Origin: Pseudonocardia bannensis
GTDB taxonomy: Bacteria; Actinomycetota; Actinomycetes; Mycobacteriales; Pseudonocardiaceae
DNA: 64,000 bases
NCBI RefSeq assembly: GCF_012911875.1
Contig: NZ_JAAXKZ010000007.1
Coordinates: forward strand, 1 to 64,000
Direction of reading: 5' to 3'
Position 1 is the first letter of the stretch, and each line of letters opens with the position of its first letter. A model generated the notes under the pieces. It searched no databases. It had not been told where the DNA came from and saw nothing but the letters and a program-made list of their open reading frames with translations. Shown one piece after another: positions 19,709 to 28,447 of the stretch. The translations under genes and the position numbers were made by a program.

Positions 19709-20071
19709 GTGACGAACGAGGACCGGGCCACCGTCTGGCACAACCCGCGCTGCTCCAAGAGCCGCGGCGCGCTCGCCCTGCTCGCCGCACAGGGGGTGGA
19801 GGCGGACGTCGTCCGCTATCTCGACGAGGCGCCCGGGCGTGCCGAGATCGAGGACGTGCTGCGCCGGCTCGGCACCGACGACCCGCGTGCGATCACCCGC
19901 ACCGGGGAGGCGCGCTACCGCGAGCTGGGACTGGCCGACGCCGACCGGGACGCGCTGCTCGACGCGCTGGCCGCGAACCCGATCCTCATCGAACGCCCGA
20001 TCGTGCTGGTGGGTGACCGCGCGGTGGTCGCCCGCCCGCCGGAGCGGCTGCTCGAACTGTTCGGCGGCTGA
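19709..20071 (+). CDS. ArsC/Spx-family arsenate reductase-like protein
   Basis: 120-aa thioredoxin-fold protein. N-terminal redox motif HNPRCSKSRGAL puts the catalytic Cys at residue 15, and the C-terminal half has NPILIERPIVLVGDRAVVARPPE, typical of the glutaredoxin-coupled ArsC (YffB/Spx) family. No other arsenic genes are nearby, so a general thiol role is as likely as arsenate reduction. Starts at GTG 19709; probably leaderless. Confidence 0.88.
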   Translation: MTNEDRATVWHNPRCSKSRGALALLAAQGVEADVVRYLDEAPGRAEIEDVLRRLGTDDPRAITRTGEARYRELGLADADRDALLDALAANPILIERPIVLVGDRAVVARPPERLLELFGG

Positions 20072-20150
20072 GGCCGTCCGTCCGTTCCCCGCCCCGCGAG
20101 TCGGCACTTTTCGACGGGTGAGCCGGCGCTTTTCCGCTCGCGTGGCCTGC

Positions 20151-21191
20151 TCAGGCCGCCGGCGCCGGGCGGGCGAGGGGCGCGCGGACGAACAGCTGCC
20201 CGGCCACGATCTCGGCGGTGGGGCGCAGCCCGGCCCGGCGCAGCAGCCGGGTGAGCCGCACGTTGTCGGTGGGCGCGACGGCGGTGAGCTCCGCGTGCCC
20301 GTGCTCCTGGGCCAGCTCGACGATGCGGCGGATCAGTGCCGTACCGAGGCCCCGTCCGTGCCAGGAGTCCTCGACCAGCACCGCCACCCCGGAGGGCGTG
20401 GCTACTCCGCCGAGGTTGGCCAGCCCCACCGCGCTGCCGCCGTCGACGGTCAACGCCAGTACCGCCCGGCCGGCCCCCGGCCCGTCGCCGACCAGGTCGG
20501 CGAGCCGGTCCGGCGACAGCCGCGGGGTCGGGCTGAGGAAGCGGGACCGCCGTGACTCCGGCGAGCACCGGGCGTGCAGCGCGGCGATCAGCGGTCCGTC
20601 GGAGGGGCGTGCCGTGCGCAGCCGAACCTCGGAGCCGTCGTGCAGCAACACCCGCCGCCCGTCGGGCTCTGCCGCGCCGTGCAGACGCATCCCGAGCTGG
20701 CCGGCGAGCTCCATCAGGGCCGCGGCCCGGGACAGCTCGGTCGCGGTGAACGGCCAGGCCCGGCGCAGGTGCACCTGCTGGGCGCCCACCCGCAGGGTGT
20801 GGGTGTGGCCGTTCCTGGGCGGGGCGGCCGGGTCGGCCAGACGGGCCCGCAGCATGGTCGCGACTGCGCGCGGCGCGCTGCCCGGGTCGGCCGCCACCAT
20901 CCGCGCGAGCGCGAGCGCCGTGGTCACCGGGTCGGAGAGCTCGGTCGCGTCGGCCCGGACGAGCAGCGTGCACGGGATCCCGGCTCGTTCCACGGCGTGG
21001 ACCACTGCCGAGGTGTCGGCGTCGTCGGGAACCTCGACCAGCAGTTCGTCGATCACCGAGCCGTCGTCGGAGGGCTCGCCGACGACGTGCAGCGAGATGA
21101 TGTTGCACCCCGCGTCACCGACCACCGTGGCCAGCTCGCCGAGCCGGCCCGGCCGATCCTCCAGCTCCACGTGCATGCGCCAGAGCACCAC
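20151..21191 (-). CDS. ACT-domain / GNAT acetyltransferase fusion protein
   Basis: 346-aa two-domain protein. Residues 5-100 form an ACT-like domain (HVELEDRPGRLGELATVVGDAGCNI then VHAVERAGI), suggesting amino-acid sensing. The C-terminal half is a GNAT acetyltransferase, with VEDSWHGRGLGTALIRRIVELA as the acetyl-CoA-binding motif A near 285-305. AGGAGGT six bases before GTG 21191 fixes the start; a second GTG follows immediately. Ligand-gated acetyltransferases of this type exist in actinobacteria (for example the cAMP-dependent Kat/Pat with another sensor domain), but the ligand and target here are unknown. Confidence 0.85.
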   Translation of the reverse strand: MVLWRMHVELEDRPGRLGELATVVGDAGCNIISLHVVGEPSDDGSVIDELLVEVPDDADTSAVVHAVERAGIPCTLLVRADATELSDPVTTALALARMVAADPGSAPRAVATMLRARLADPAAPPRNGHTHTLRVGAQQVHLRRAWPFTATELSRAAALMELAGQLGMRLHGAAEPDGRRVLLHDGSEVRLRTARPSDGPLIAALHARCSPESRRSRFLSPTPRLSPDRLADLVGDGPGAGRAVLALTVDGGSAVGLANLGGVATPSGVAVLVEDSWHGRGLGTALIRRIVELAQEHGHAELTAVAPTDNVRLTRLLRRAGLRPTAEIVAGQLFVRAPLARPAPAA

Positions 21192-21372
21192 GCCATCACC
21201 TCCTCGGGAACTCCCATCGTCGACGTCCGGTGTTACCGGCCGGCTACGTCCACGTGACGCCCGGTGGAACAGCGGGATCACCCATGATCGAACCGCGTGG
21301 CCGCCCGCCCCGAAGTACGTTGTGCACGATCCATTCGACTCAGGGGCTTCGACGCCCTGGAAGGGCGGACGC

Positions 21373-21795
21373 ATGGCTGACGCGATCTACACGGCGCAGG
21401 CGACATCGTCGGGCGGCGGGCGGGACGGCAGGGTCCGTTCCTCCGACGGCATCATCGACCAGGACCTCAAGATGCCCCCGGCCCTCGGCGGCCCGGGCGG
21501 TGCGACCAACCCCGAACAGCTGTTCGCCGCGGCCTACGCCACCTGTTTCCACGGTGCGCTGCGCCTGGTCGCGCGCAACCAGGGCGTCGCGATCAGCGAC
21601 GACGCCACCGTCGACGCGGCGGTGAGCCTGGCGCCCGACGAGACCAGCTTCGCCATCAGCGCGGCGATCACCGCGCACCTGCCGGGCCTGGACCAGGCCC
21701 AGGCCGACGACCTGGTCGCGGCCGCGCACAAGGTCTGCCCCTACTCCAAGGCGACCGCCGGCAACGTCGACGTGGCTCTGACCGCCACCGTCTGA
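21373..21795 (+). CDS. ohr: Organic hydroperoxide resistance protein, Ohr/OsmC family
   Basis: 140-aa Ohr peroxidase. Two catalytic cysteines are visible: in YATCFHGALRLVAR (about residue 59) and in VCPYSKATAGNVDV (about 124), the standard Ohr spacing. It reduces organic hydroperoxides using lipoyl thiols. Ohr genes are normally controlled by an adjacent OhrR; none is adjacent here, but a truncated OhrR relic sits at 31312. A TACGTT at 21316-21321 next to the GTGCAC palindrome may be its promoter/operator. Confidence 0.92.
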   Translation: MADAIYTAQATSSGGGRDGRVRSSDGIIDQDLKMPPALGGPGGATNPEQLFAAAYATCFHGALRLVARNQGVAISDDATVDAAVSLAPDETSFAISAAITAHLPGLDQAQADDLVAAAHKVCPYSKATAGNVDVALTATV

Positions 21796-21799
21796 AGGT

Positions 21800-21843
21800 C
21801 CGTGAGGGGCGATGGTGGCCGTCGCGACCATCGCCCCTCACGG
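21800..21843. terminator. Terminator hairpin between ohr and S9 peptidase
   Basis: 17-base perfect arms (21800-21816 and 21827-21843) with a 10-base loop, between the two convergent stop codons. Bidirectional. Confidence 0.8.
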
Positions 21844-21845
21844 TG

Positions 21846-23702
21846 TCAGCCCACCATGCGGCGTGCGAAGTCGATCTCGGTGGAGACGTGGCGCAGGGTC
21901 TCCTCGACGACCAGCGACCCGTGCCCCGCGTCGAACCGGCTGACCTCGTAGCGGGCCCCGGCCGCGGCCAGCGCGTCCAGATAGTTGTCCACCTGCCGGA
22001 TCGGGCAGCGCGGGTCGTTCTCCCCGGCCAGCACCAGCACCGGCGCCCGCACCCGGTCCACGTAGGTGAGCGGCGACGCGGCGCGGTAGATCTCCGGCAC
22101 CTGCTCCGGGGAGCCGCCGAACAGCGCCCGGTCGAACGCCCGTAGCTGCTCCATCTCGTCGGCGTACGCGGTCAGGTAGTCGGCCACCGGGACCCCTCCG
22201 ATCGCCGCCGCCCACCGCTCCGGCTGGGTGCCCGCCGCGAGCAGCGCCAGGTAGCCACCCCACGACCAGCCCTCGACGACGGTGCGCGCCGGATCCGCCA
22301 GGCCCTCGGCCACCGCCCAGTCGTGCACCGCGGCCACGTCGGCCAGCTCGGTCAGCCCCGGCCGGCCCTCGATGGCGTCGCGCCACGCGGAGCCGTACCC
22401 CGTCGAACCCCGGTAGTTGACCTCCACGACGGCGAACCCGGCATCCACCCATGCCGCCCGGACCGCGCTGAACCGGTCCTCATCGGCCGCGTGCGGCCCG
22501 CCGTGCAGGCTGAACACGGTGGGCAGTGGGCCGTCGGCGGTGCCGCCGCCGGGCCGCGCGACGAGCGCGTGCACCCGGCCCCCCGGGCCGTCGACCCAGA
22601 CGTCCTGCACGGCGACCGAACCGGGCGCCCGCTCCCCGGGCGGGGTCAGCAGTTCGCGGTCGGTGCCCTCGGGATGCAGCGCCCGCACCGACGAGGGGTC
22701 CGCCGCCGACGAGCTCGTGTACTCGACGGTCCCGTCCGGGCGGACCTCGGCGGACCCGATGCAGCCGGGCGCCGCGTCCAGCTCGGTGAGCTCGCCCGTG
22801 GTCAGGTCGTAGCGGTGCAGCCGGGTGCGGGCGGCGTGGGTGTGCCACACCAGCAGCGCGCTCGCGTCGGGGTAGAAGTCGGCGATCAGCTCGCCGGGCA
22901 GGTCCAGCTCCAGCTCGGTCTCGGTGTCCGCGACCGGGTCCCAGATCAGCAGCTCCTCGCGGCCGCGGCGCTCGTGCAGCAGCAACAGCCGGTTGTCACC
23001 CGCCACCGGCGAGAAGACCAGCGGGGTGAGGCCCTTGCCCTCACCGTCGGACTTCTCGGCCACCAGGGCTCCGTCGCCGGTGCCGTCGCCCAGCCGCACC
23101 ACGCGCACCGCCGGGTGCCGGGAGTCGCCGTGCTCGGAGTGGCTGATCGCGAGCAGGGTCTCGTCCTCGGACAGGGCCCCGACACCCGCGTCCTCGGGAT
23201 GGAAGTAGACGACGGTTGCGGCGTCGTCGCCCTTGCGGTGCACCCAGATCCGCGAGCCCTCGTCGGTGGACGTGCCGACGGCGGTCAGCGACCGGCCGAT
23301 CTCCAGGCCGGCCGGGTAGCCGTCCTCGACGCCGGGCACGGCCGGCTCGGGCCGGGCGCCGTCGGCCAGCCCCGCGAACGGCTCGGCCACCCAGCGGCCG
23401 AACTCGTCGCCGTCGGTGTCGTCGAACCACCACAGCGTCTCGCCGTCGGGCGGCAGCGCCACCGAGTGCGTGCCACTGCGCCGGGAGGTGACCTGGCGGT
23501 GCAGGTCGGTGGCACGGTCCCAGGCATAGACCTCGGTGGTGCCGCTGGCGTTCGAGGTGTACGCGCTGCGGTCCGGGGCGTCGCGGGCCCAGTCCGGGCG
23601 CGAGATCCGCACCGCGGTGAATCGGGTCCGCCAGCGCTGTTCCCGCTCGTCGTCGTCGAAGAGCCGGTCCGGGACGGCGGCGGCAGGGTGCTCGGTCGTC
23701 AC
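21846..23702 (-). CDS. S9-family prolyl oligopeptidase-like serine peptidase
   Basis: 618-aa cytosolic-type peptidase. N-terminal beta-propeller (repeated Trp/Asp strands such as EVYAWDRATDLHRQVT) up to about residue 370, then an alpha/beta-hydrolase domain: oxyanion-region FSLHGGPHAADEDRF, nucleophile GWSWGGYLAL (Ser near 475), acid in AGENDPRCP and His in DAGHGS near 590. The GTG start at 23702 has GGGGGAGGA eight bases upstream. No signal peptide. Likely degrades short peptides or acts as an acylaminoacyl-peptidase; specificity not readable. Confidence 0.92.
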   Translation of the reverse strand: MTTEHPAAAVPDRLFDDDEREQRWRTRFTAVRISRPDWARDAPDRSAYTSNASGTTEVYAWDRATDLHRQVTSRRSGTHSVALPPDGETLWWFDDTDGDEFGRWVAEPFAGLADGARPEPAVPGVEDGYPAGLEIGRSLTAVGTSTDEGSRIWVHRKGDDAATVVYFHPEDAGVGALSEDETLLAISHSEHGDSRHPAVRVVRLGDGTGDGALVAEKSDGEGKGLTPLVFSPVAGDNRLLLLHERRGREELLIWDPVADTETELELDLPGELIADFYPDASALLVWHTHAARTRLHRYDLTTGELTELDAAPGCIGSAEVRPDGTVEYTSSSAADPSSVRALHPEGTDRELLTPPGERAPGSVAVQDVWVDGPGGRVHALVARPGGGTADGPLPTVFSLHGGPHAADEDRFSAVRAAWVDAGFAVVEVNYRGSTGYGSAWRDAIEGRPGLTELADVAAVHDWAVAEGLADPARTVVEGWSWGGYLALLAAGTQPERWAAAIGGVPVADYLTAYADEMEQLRAFDRALFGGSPEQVPEIYRAASPLTYVDRVRAPVLVLAGENDPRCPIRQVDNYLDALAAAGARYEVSRFDAGHGSLVVEETLRHVSTEIDFARRMVG

Positions 23703-23925
23703 GGTGTCGATCCTCCCCCAACCGCACGCGACGGGCCGGGTCGCGTTCACCCGATGTGGCCGGGCGCGCGGCCATGGTCGCGGCCGGCGAATGGTGCGCC
23801 CGGCGGCCGGGACCGCCCGACCATGATCGACGCTTCCGGGACCTGGCGGGTGCCGCACCCCGGTGGGGCCGCCGCCGCCGATCCGGTCGAGAGTGGGGCC
23901 GGCACCGATGCAGAAGGGCACGATC

Positions 23926-24318
23926 ATGACCACCAGACGACTCCGGGACGGCCGCGCCGGCGCGCTCCTGGTCGCCCTCGCCGCGACCGTCCTGACCGTC
24001 ACCGGCTGTTCCGGCGGGCAGGCCGGTGCGGTCACTCCGACCGTCACCGTCGAGGGCGCGCAGCGCGTCGAGCTGCGCTACGCGGGCGGCGTGGTCGAGG
24101 GCGGGGTGGCGCGGATCGCGATCCCGGCCGGATCGACGGTCGAGCTGGTCGTCGCCAGCGACGTGGCCGACGAGGTGCACCTGCACGGCTACGACCGCAG
24201 CAGCTTCGTCACCGCCGGGGCCACCACGACCCTGCGCTTCGTGGCCGACCTGCCGGGCGTGTTCGAGGTGGAGCTGGAGCAGCGGGGCCACCCGCTCGCC
24301 CAGCTCGAGGTCTCGTGA
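23926..24318 (+). CDS. Cupredoxin-like lipoprotein
   Basis: 130-aa exported lipoprotein: basic n-region, hydrophobic core and lipobox VTGC with Cys28. The mature part looks like a small cupredoxin-like beta sandwich, with DEVHLHGYDRSSFV near 85 and FVADLPGVFEVELEQRGHPLAQLEV at the C-terminus. Histidines are present, but the usual copper Cys ligand is not. AGAAGGG seven bases before ATG 23926 supports the start. Followed by two membrane-protein genes on the same strand, suggesting one envelope/metal-handling cluster. Confidence 0.7.
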   Translation: MTTRRLRDGRAGALLVALAATVLTVTGCSGGQAGAVTPTVTVEGAQRVELRYAGGVVEGGVARIAIPAGSTVELVVASDVADEVHLHGYDRSSFVTAGATTTLRFVADLPGVFEVELEQRGHPLAQLEVS

Positions 24319-24404
24319 GCGGCGCCCTGCGGACGATCGGGCGGACGGTCGGGGTGAACGGGTGCCGGGGGCCCCGGCCGCACCGAGGTGCCCGGCCCGC
24401 CGCA

Positions 24405-24410
24405 TAAGGT
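24405..24410 (+). promoter_or_regulatory. -10 element for leaderless membrane-protein mRNA
   Basis: TAAGGT lies six bases before GTG 24417; no Shine-Dalgarno sequence is seen. Confidence 0.4.
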
Positions 24411-24416
24411 GACCGC

Positions 24417-25319
24417 GTGCTCGCCCGGGGTCTGCTGCTCGTCGTCCTCGTGGCGATCCTGTTCCCGGGCGCGGCCGGGGTGGCGTCGGCGCACGCGGGC
24501 GGGCTGTCGTCCTCGTCCAGCGAGCCGCGGGTCCTCGGCATCGACCCGCCGGTCCCGGGGCTGGACCTGCGTGTGGTCGAGTTCGGGGCCCGGATGCGGC
24601 TGGACAACGGCACCGGTGCGCCGGTCGTCGTCGAACCGCTGCCCGGCTCACAACTCTCCGGACTGCCGACCGTCGCCCCCGGTGCCCGGGCCTACTGGAC
24701 CGACCCGCGGATCACGATGGCCGCGGCCGGGCCCCGGCCGGACGGCGACCGCGTCGGGTGGGCCATCCCGCTGCGCGTCGGCGACCAGGTCGTGACGGTC
24801 CGCGGCGAGCAGCACTGGCCGGCGCCGCCGTCAGCGGCCCTGTGGTGGGGCGCGGCGCTGACCGCCCTCGTCCTCCCCGCGGCGGCGGGACTGATCGGCG
24901 CGGGCCGCCGCTGGGGCCGGATGGTGCTGGCGTCCGCCACCGGTGTCGTGCTCCTCGCGCACCTGGTGCACGTGCTGGGTTCGGCCGTCGTCCCCGAGGA
25001 CCGGAACATCGTGGCGATGGTGCTCAGTGCGGCCGGCTACGCGCTGCTCGGCTGGCCCCTCGGCGCGTTCGGCATGGTGTTGACGCTGCGCGGCCGCCCG
25101 GCCGGGCCACTGCTCTGCTGCGCGGCCGGCGGGCTGTTCGCGATCGTGATCGCCCCGGTCGATGCATTCACCCTCGTCGACGCCGTGGTGCCGTTCGCCT
25201 GGGGCGCGAGCCTGGATCGTGTGCTGGTCGCGCTGACGCTGGGCGGCGGGCTCGGTGTCGCGGCGGCCGGGGTGGCCCTGCTGCGCCGCGGCACGGTCCG
25301 CGAAGAACCGGCGGTCTGA
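24417..25319 (+). CDS. Exported multi-pass membrane protein, CopC/YcnJ-like context
   Basis: 300-aa protein with a Sec signal peptide ending in VASAHA, an extracytoplasmic beta-rich domain (about 27-145, with LDLRVVEFGARMRLDNGTG) and five C-terminal TM helices. The N-terminal HAGGL... arrangement after cleavage resembles copper-binding exported proteins, but that is weak evidence. It lies between a cupredoxin-like lipoprotein and a large membrane protein starting two bases after its stop, so they are probably co-transcribed. No exact family is recognised. Confidence 0.7.
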   Translation: MLARGLLLVVLVAILFPGAAGVASAHAGGLSSSSSEPRVLGIDPPVPGLDLRVVEFGARMRLDNGTGAPVVVEPLPGSQLSGLPTVAPGARAYWTDPRITMAAAGPRPDGDRVGWAIPLRVGDQVVTVRGEQHWPAPPSAALWWGAALTALVLPAAAGLIGAGRRWGRMVLASATGVVLLAHLVHVLGSAVVPEDRNIVAMVLSAAGYALLGWPLGAFGMVLTLRGRPAGPLLCCAAGGLFAIVIAPVDAFTLVDAVVPFAWGASLDRVLVALTLGGGLGVAAAGVALLRRGTVREEPAV

Positions 25320-25321
25320 GC

Positions 25322-26587
25322 GTGCCCGGCGGGAACGACCTGGTCCTCGCCCACGGGATCGGCAGCGTCGAGGGCCTCCCACTGGACGGCGAGCTGGTGC
25401 TGCAGACCGGTGGGGTCGTCGTCCTGGTGTCCTTCCTGGCCGTTGCGCTGCTGTGGCGGCACCCGCGCTTCGGCGGCCCCGTGCGCGGCCGCCCGCTACC
25501 GGCCGCGGTGGAGCGAACGCTCGACGCACCCGCGTTGCGCTGGGTGGTCCGGCTTCTCGTGCTGCTGGTCGCCGCAGGGATCGTGGTGATCGGCTTCGTG
25601 GGTCCGCAGGACCCTGACGACAACCCTGCGCCGCGCGCGCTCTACGTGCTGCTCTGGGTCGGGATCGTGCCGGCGTCGCTGCTGCTCGGCCCGGTGTGGC
25701 GGGTGCTCAACCCGTTGCGGGCGCTGCACCGGCTGGTCGCGGTGGCGCTGCGGGTGCCGCCGGAGGGCACCGCACAACTGCCCGCCCGTCTCGGGTACCG
25801 GCCGGCGGCCGTGGGGCTCGTCGTGTTCACCTGGCTGGAGCTCGTCGTCCCGGTGCGGGACTCCCCGGCGGTGGTCGCGGCGTTCTTGCTGCTCTACGCC
25901 GTCGTGCACACCGCGGCCGCGGTGCGGTTCGGTTCCGGGTGGTTCGACCGGGCGGACGCGTTCGAGGCCTACTCCACGCTGACCGGCGCCCTCGCCCCGG
26001 TCGGCCGGCTCGACGACGGCCGGTTGGGGTGGCGCAACCCGCTGCGCGGTCTGGCCGCCGTGACGGTCGCGCCGGGGCTCGTCGCGCTGCTGGCCGTGTG
26101 GTGGGGGTCGACCGTCTTCGACGGGGTGTCGGGCTGGGTCGGGTGGTCGAGCGTGCGGCAGTCGGTCCCGGTACCCGGGGTCCTGCTCGACTCCGTCGTG
26201 CTGCTCGGCCTGATGGTGCTGGTCGGCGCGGCCTACCGGGTGGCCACCGGGTCGCTGGCCGGGGCGCTGGCCGGAACCTTGATCCCCATCGCGGCGGGGT
26301 ACACCCTCGCGCATTACGCGACGTTGCTCCTGGTCGAGGGTCCGCGGGGGCTGTCGCAGTTCGCCGGGGCGCAGCTGGGCGCGGTCACCTCGGTCCCGGC
26401 CCCCGGGCTGATCGCCGGGATCCAGATCGGCGCGATCCTGCTCGGGCACGTCGTCGCGGTCGTGGCCGCGCACGACCGCAGCGTCGCTTTGCTGCCCGAG
26501 CACCGCCGGCTCGCCGACCAGATCCCGCTGGTGCTGCTCATGGTGGCCTACACGATGGTCGGGCTGTTCCTGCTCGTGATCTCCTGA
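25322..26587 (+). CDS. Polytopic membrane protein of the fenitrothion-hydrolase-annotated family
   Basis: 421-aa protein with about ten to eleven TM helices. The N-terminus ([19 protein letters not shown], then a long TM helix) and internal [13 protein letters not shown] match a widespread actinobacterial family that databases often label fenitrothion hydrolase, by similarity to an old Burkholderia entry. That activity is doubtful for an integral membrane protein; membrane transport or copper handling with the upstream genes is an equally good guess. GTG 25322 follows the previous stop by two bases. Confidence 0.7.
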   Translation: MPGGNDLVLAHGIGSVEGLPLDGELVLQTGGVVVLVSFLAVALLWRHPRFGGPVRGRPLPAAVERTLDAPALRWVVRLLVLLVAAGIVVIGFVGPQDPDDNPAPRALYVLLWVGIVPASLLLGPVWRVLNPLRALHRLVAVALRVPPEGTAQLPARLGYRPAAVGLVVFTWLELVVPVRDSPAVVAAFLLLYAVVHTAAAVRFGSGWFDRADAFEAYSTLTGALAPVGRLDDGRLGWRNPLRGLAAVTVAPGLVALLAVWWGSTVFDGVSGWVGWSSVRQSVPVPGVLLDSVVLLGLMVLVGAAYRVATGSLAGALAGTLIPIAAGYTLAHYATLLLVEGPRGLSQFAGAQLGAVTSVPAPGLIAGIQIGAILLGHVVAVVAAHDRSVALLPEHRRLADQIPLVLLMVAYTMVGLFLLVIS

Positions 26588-26592
26588 CCCTC

Positions 26593-26934
26593 GTGACGGT
26601 CTGGTCGGTGGCCCGCTCGGTCCTGCTGTTCCTGCTCGCCGCGCTGGCCGAGATCGGTGGGGCGTGGCTGGTCTGGCAGGGAGTCCGCGAGCACCGTGGG
26701 CCGTTGTGGGTCGGCGTCGGGGTGCTCGCGCTCGGGGCGTACGGCTTCGTCGCGACGCTGCAGCCGGACCCGAACTTCGGCCGGATCCTGGCCGCGTACG
26801 GCGGGGTCTTCGTGGCCGGCTCGCTGGCCTGGGGGATCGTCGCCGACGGTTTCCGCCCCGACCGCTTCGACTACCTGGGCGCGGCCATCTGCCTCATCGG
26901 CGTCGGGATCATCATGTACGCCCCGCGCGGCTAG
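26593..26934 (+). CDS. YnfA/UPF0060 family small membrane protein
   Basis: 113-aa four-TM protein of the YnfA family, relatives of small multidrug-resistance exporters. Signature [20 protein letters not shown] in helix 1 and [30 protein letters not shown] later. GTG 26593 is five bases after the upstream stop. The presence beside a CDF exporter hints at a resistance neighbourhood, but the YnfA substrate is uncertain. Confidence 0.93.
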   Translation: MTVWSVARSVLLFLLAALAEIGGAWLVWQGVREHRGPLWVGVGVLALGAYGFVATLQPDPNFGRILAAYGGVFVAGSLAWGIVADGFRPDRFDYLGAAICLIGVGIIMYAPRG

Positions 26935-26938
26935 GGCC

Positions 26939-27868
26939 CTACCAGCTCAGCTCGGAGCAGCGGGTCCGGGCGCCCGGCGGCTCGACCTGCACCGTGAAGT
27001 GGGCCATCCCGTGCCGGTCGGCGAGCAGGTCGCGCGCCGAGGACAGCACGACGGCCGGGTCGCAGGCCGCGTCGACGCTCAGGTGCGCCGAGCCGACCTC
27101 CATGCCCGAGGTCAGCGTCCACACGTGCACGTCGTGCACGTCCTCGACCCCGGGAAGCTCGCCCAGTTCGCTGCGGATCGCGGCGACGTCGACGTGCGCG
27201 GGGGCGGCCTGCACCAGGATCCGCACCGCCTGGCGGGCGAGGTTCCAGGTGCGCGGCAGCACGAACAGGCCGATCGCCACGGCGACCGCCGGGTCGGCCC
27301 AGTGCCAGCCGAACAGCAGTACCACCGCACCGGCCAGCAGCACGCCGACCGAGCCGAGGGTGTCGGCCAGCACCTCGAGGTAGGCGCCGCGGAGGTTGAG
27401 GCTCTCCTTCGCGCCCTGCCGGAGCAGGCCGAAGACGACGAGGTTCGCGGCCAGGCCGGCAGCGGCGGTGAGCATCAGGGGGAGCCCGGGGATCTCGGGG
27501 GCGTCGTCGAAGCGCTGGACGGCCTCGACGATCACCCAGCCGGCCACCCCGAACAGCAGGACCGCGTTGGCCAGCGCGGCGAGCACCTCGGCCCGGTAGA
27601 GCCCGAACGTGCGGCTGTCCGAGGCCGTGGTCCGGTGGGCGGCGGTGATCGCCGCCAGCGCCATGCCGACACCGAGGACGTCGGTGAACATGTGCCCGGC
27701 GTCGGAGAGCAGGGCCAACGACGACGTGGCCAGCCCGACGACGACCTCGAGGACGAGGAAGACGGACAGCACGCCGAGCGATATCCAGAGCCGCCGCACG
27801 TGCCGTCCCGACGCGCTGCCCGCTGCCAGGCCGCCGTGCCCGTGCCCATGACCGTGTCCTGCACCCAC
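26939..27868 (-). CDS. Cation diffusion facilitator (CzcD/ZitB-like)
   Basis: 309-aa CDF-family metal/proton antiporter. It starts with a His-rich run (GHGHGHGHGG), has six TM helices with metal motifs LLSDAGHMFTDVLG (helix II, HxxxD) near 53 and LADTLGSVGVL (helix V, xxxD) near 168, and a C-terminal cytoplasmic domain with VHDVHVWTLTSG. It should export Zn, Co, Cd or similar ions. Leaderless: GTG 27868 is six bases from TAGATT, which is covered by a 24-base inverted repeat, so a metal sensor probably represses it. Confidence 0.94.
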   Translation of the reverse strand: MGAGHGHGHGHGGLAAGSASGRHVRRLWISLGVLSVFLVLEVVVGLATSSLALLSDAGHMFTDVLGVGMALAAITAAHRTTASDSRTFGLYRAEVLAALANAVLLFGVAGWVIVEAVQRFDDAPEIPGLPLMLTAAAGLAANLVVFGLLRQGAKESLNLRGAYLEVLADTLGSVGVLLAGAVVLLFGWHWADPAVAVAIGLFVLPRTWNLARQAVRILVQAAPAHVDVAAIRSELGELPGVEDVHDVHVWTLTSGMEVGSAHLSVDAACDPAVVLSSARDLLADRHGMAHFTVQVEPPGARTRCSELSW

Positions 27869-27900
27869 GCGCCCAATCTATGCAAACATTCGCATAGATG
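27869..27900 (-). promoter_or_regulatory. Promoter and metal-type operator of the CDF exporter
   Basis: ATCTATGC (27876-27883) and GCATAGAT (27892-27899) are exact inverted arms separated by eight bases. On the gene's strand, TAGATT within the repeat is a -10 six bases before the start codon, with TTGCAT 17 bases further up. The layout resembles ArsR/SmtB-family operators over metal-efflux promoters. No sensor gene is adjacent in this window. Confidence 0.6.
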
Positions 27901-27981
27901 CAATAGCGACCCATGCTGCTCCGGGTGGAGCAGCGTGTTCATCCCCGTCGACGGACTCGATCATCGTGGCACGATGGCGGC

Positions 27982-28407
27982 GTGAGCGAGCCTGTGCGCC
28001 CCGAGGAGCTGCGAGTCTCGAACGCCGACCGCGAAGCCGTGCAGGAACGGCTGCGCCAGGCTCACGCCGAGGGGCTGATCGATCTCACCGAGTTCGACTC
28101 CCGGGTGCAGGCCGTGTGGGCGGCCAAGACCCGCGGCGAGCTCGCCGGGCCGGCGGCCGACCTGCCGGCGCCGACCCCGGCCAAAGGTCGCGGGACCGTG
28201 TTCTCCGCGACCGGTGGCGGCACCGCGATGCGGGTGCTCAGCATCGTCTTCGGCAGCATCGCCGCGGTCAACCTCGTCATCTGGGGCCTGCTCGTGCTGA
28301 CCACGGGCGAGTGGATCCACCCGTGGTGGGTCTGGGTGGCCGCCCCGCCGGCAGCGGTGCTGCTCCTGCTGTACTTCTCCGGCATCGGCCGGCCGGACGA
28401 CCGCTGA
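27982..28407 (+). CDS. DUF1707 membrane protein
   Basis: 141-aa protein. The N-terminal 50 residues are a DUF1707 domain (LRVSNADREAVQERLRQAH, then EGLIDLTEFDSRV), a small helical domain common in actinobacteria and often joined to membrane segments. Two TM helices follow (about 88-108 and 117-135). Function unknown. GTG 27982 is the first start giving the complete domain. Divergent from the CDF gene. Confidence 0.88.
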   Translation: MSEPVRPEELRVSNADREAVQERLRQAHAEGLIDLTEFDSRVQAVWAAKTRGELAGPAADLPAPTPAKGRGTVFSATGGGTAMRVLSIVFGSIAAVNLVIWGLLVLTTGEWIHPWWVWVAAPPAAVLLLLYFSGIGRPDDR

Positions 28408-28447
28408 GCCGACATCCCATCCCGTCCGCCACTCCCGGAGTCCGCCC

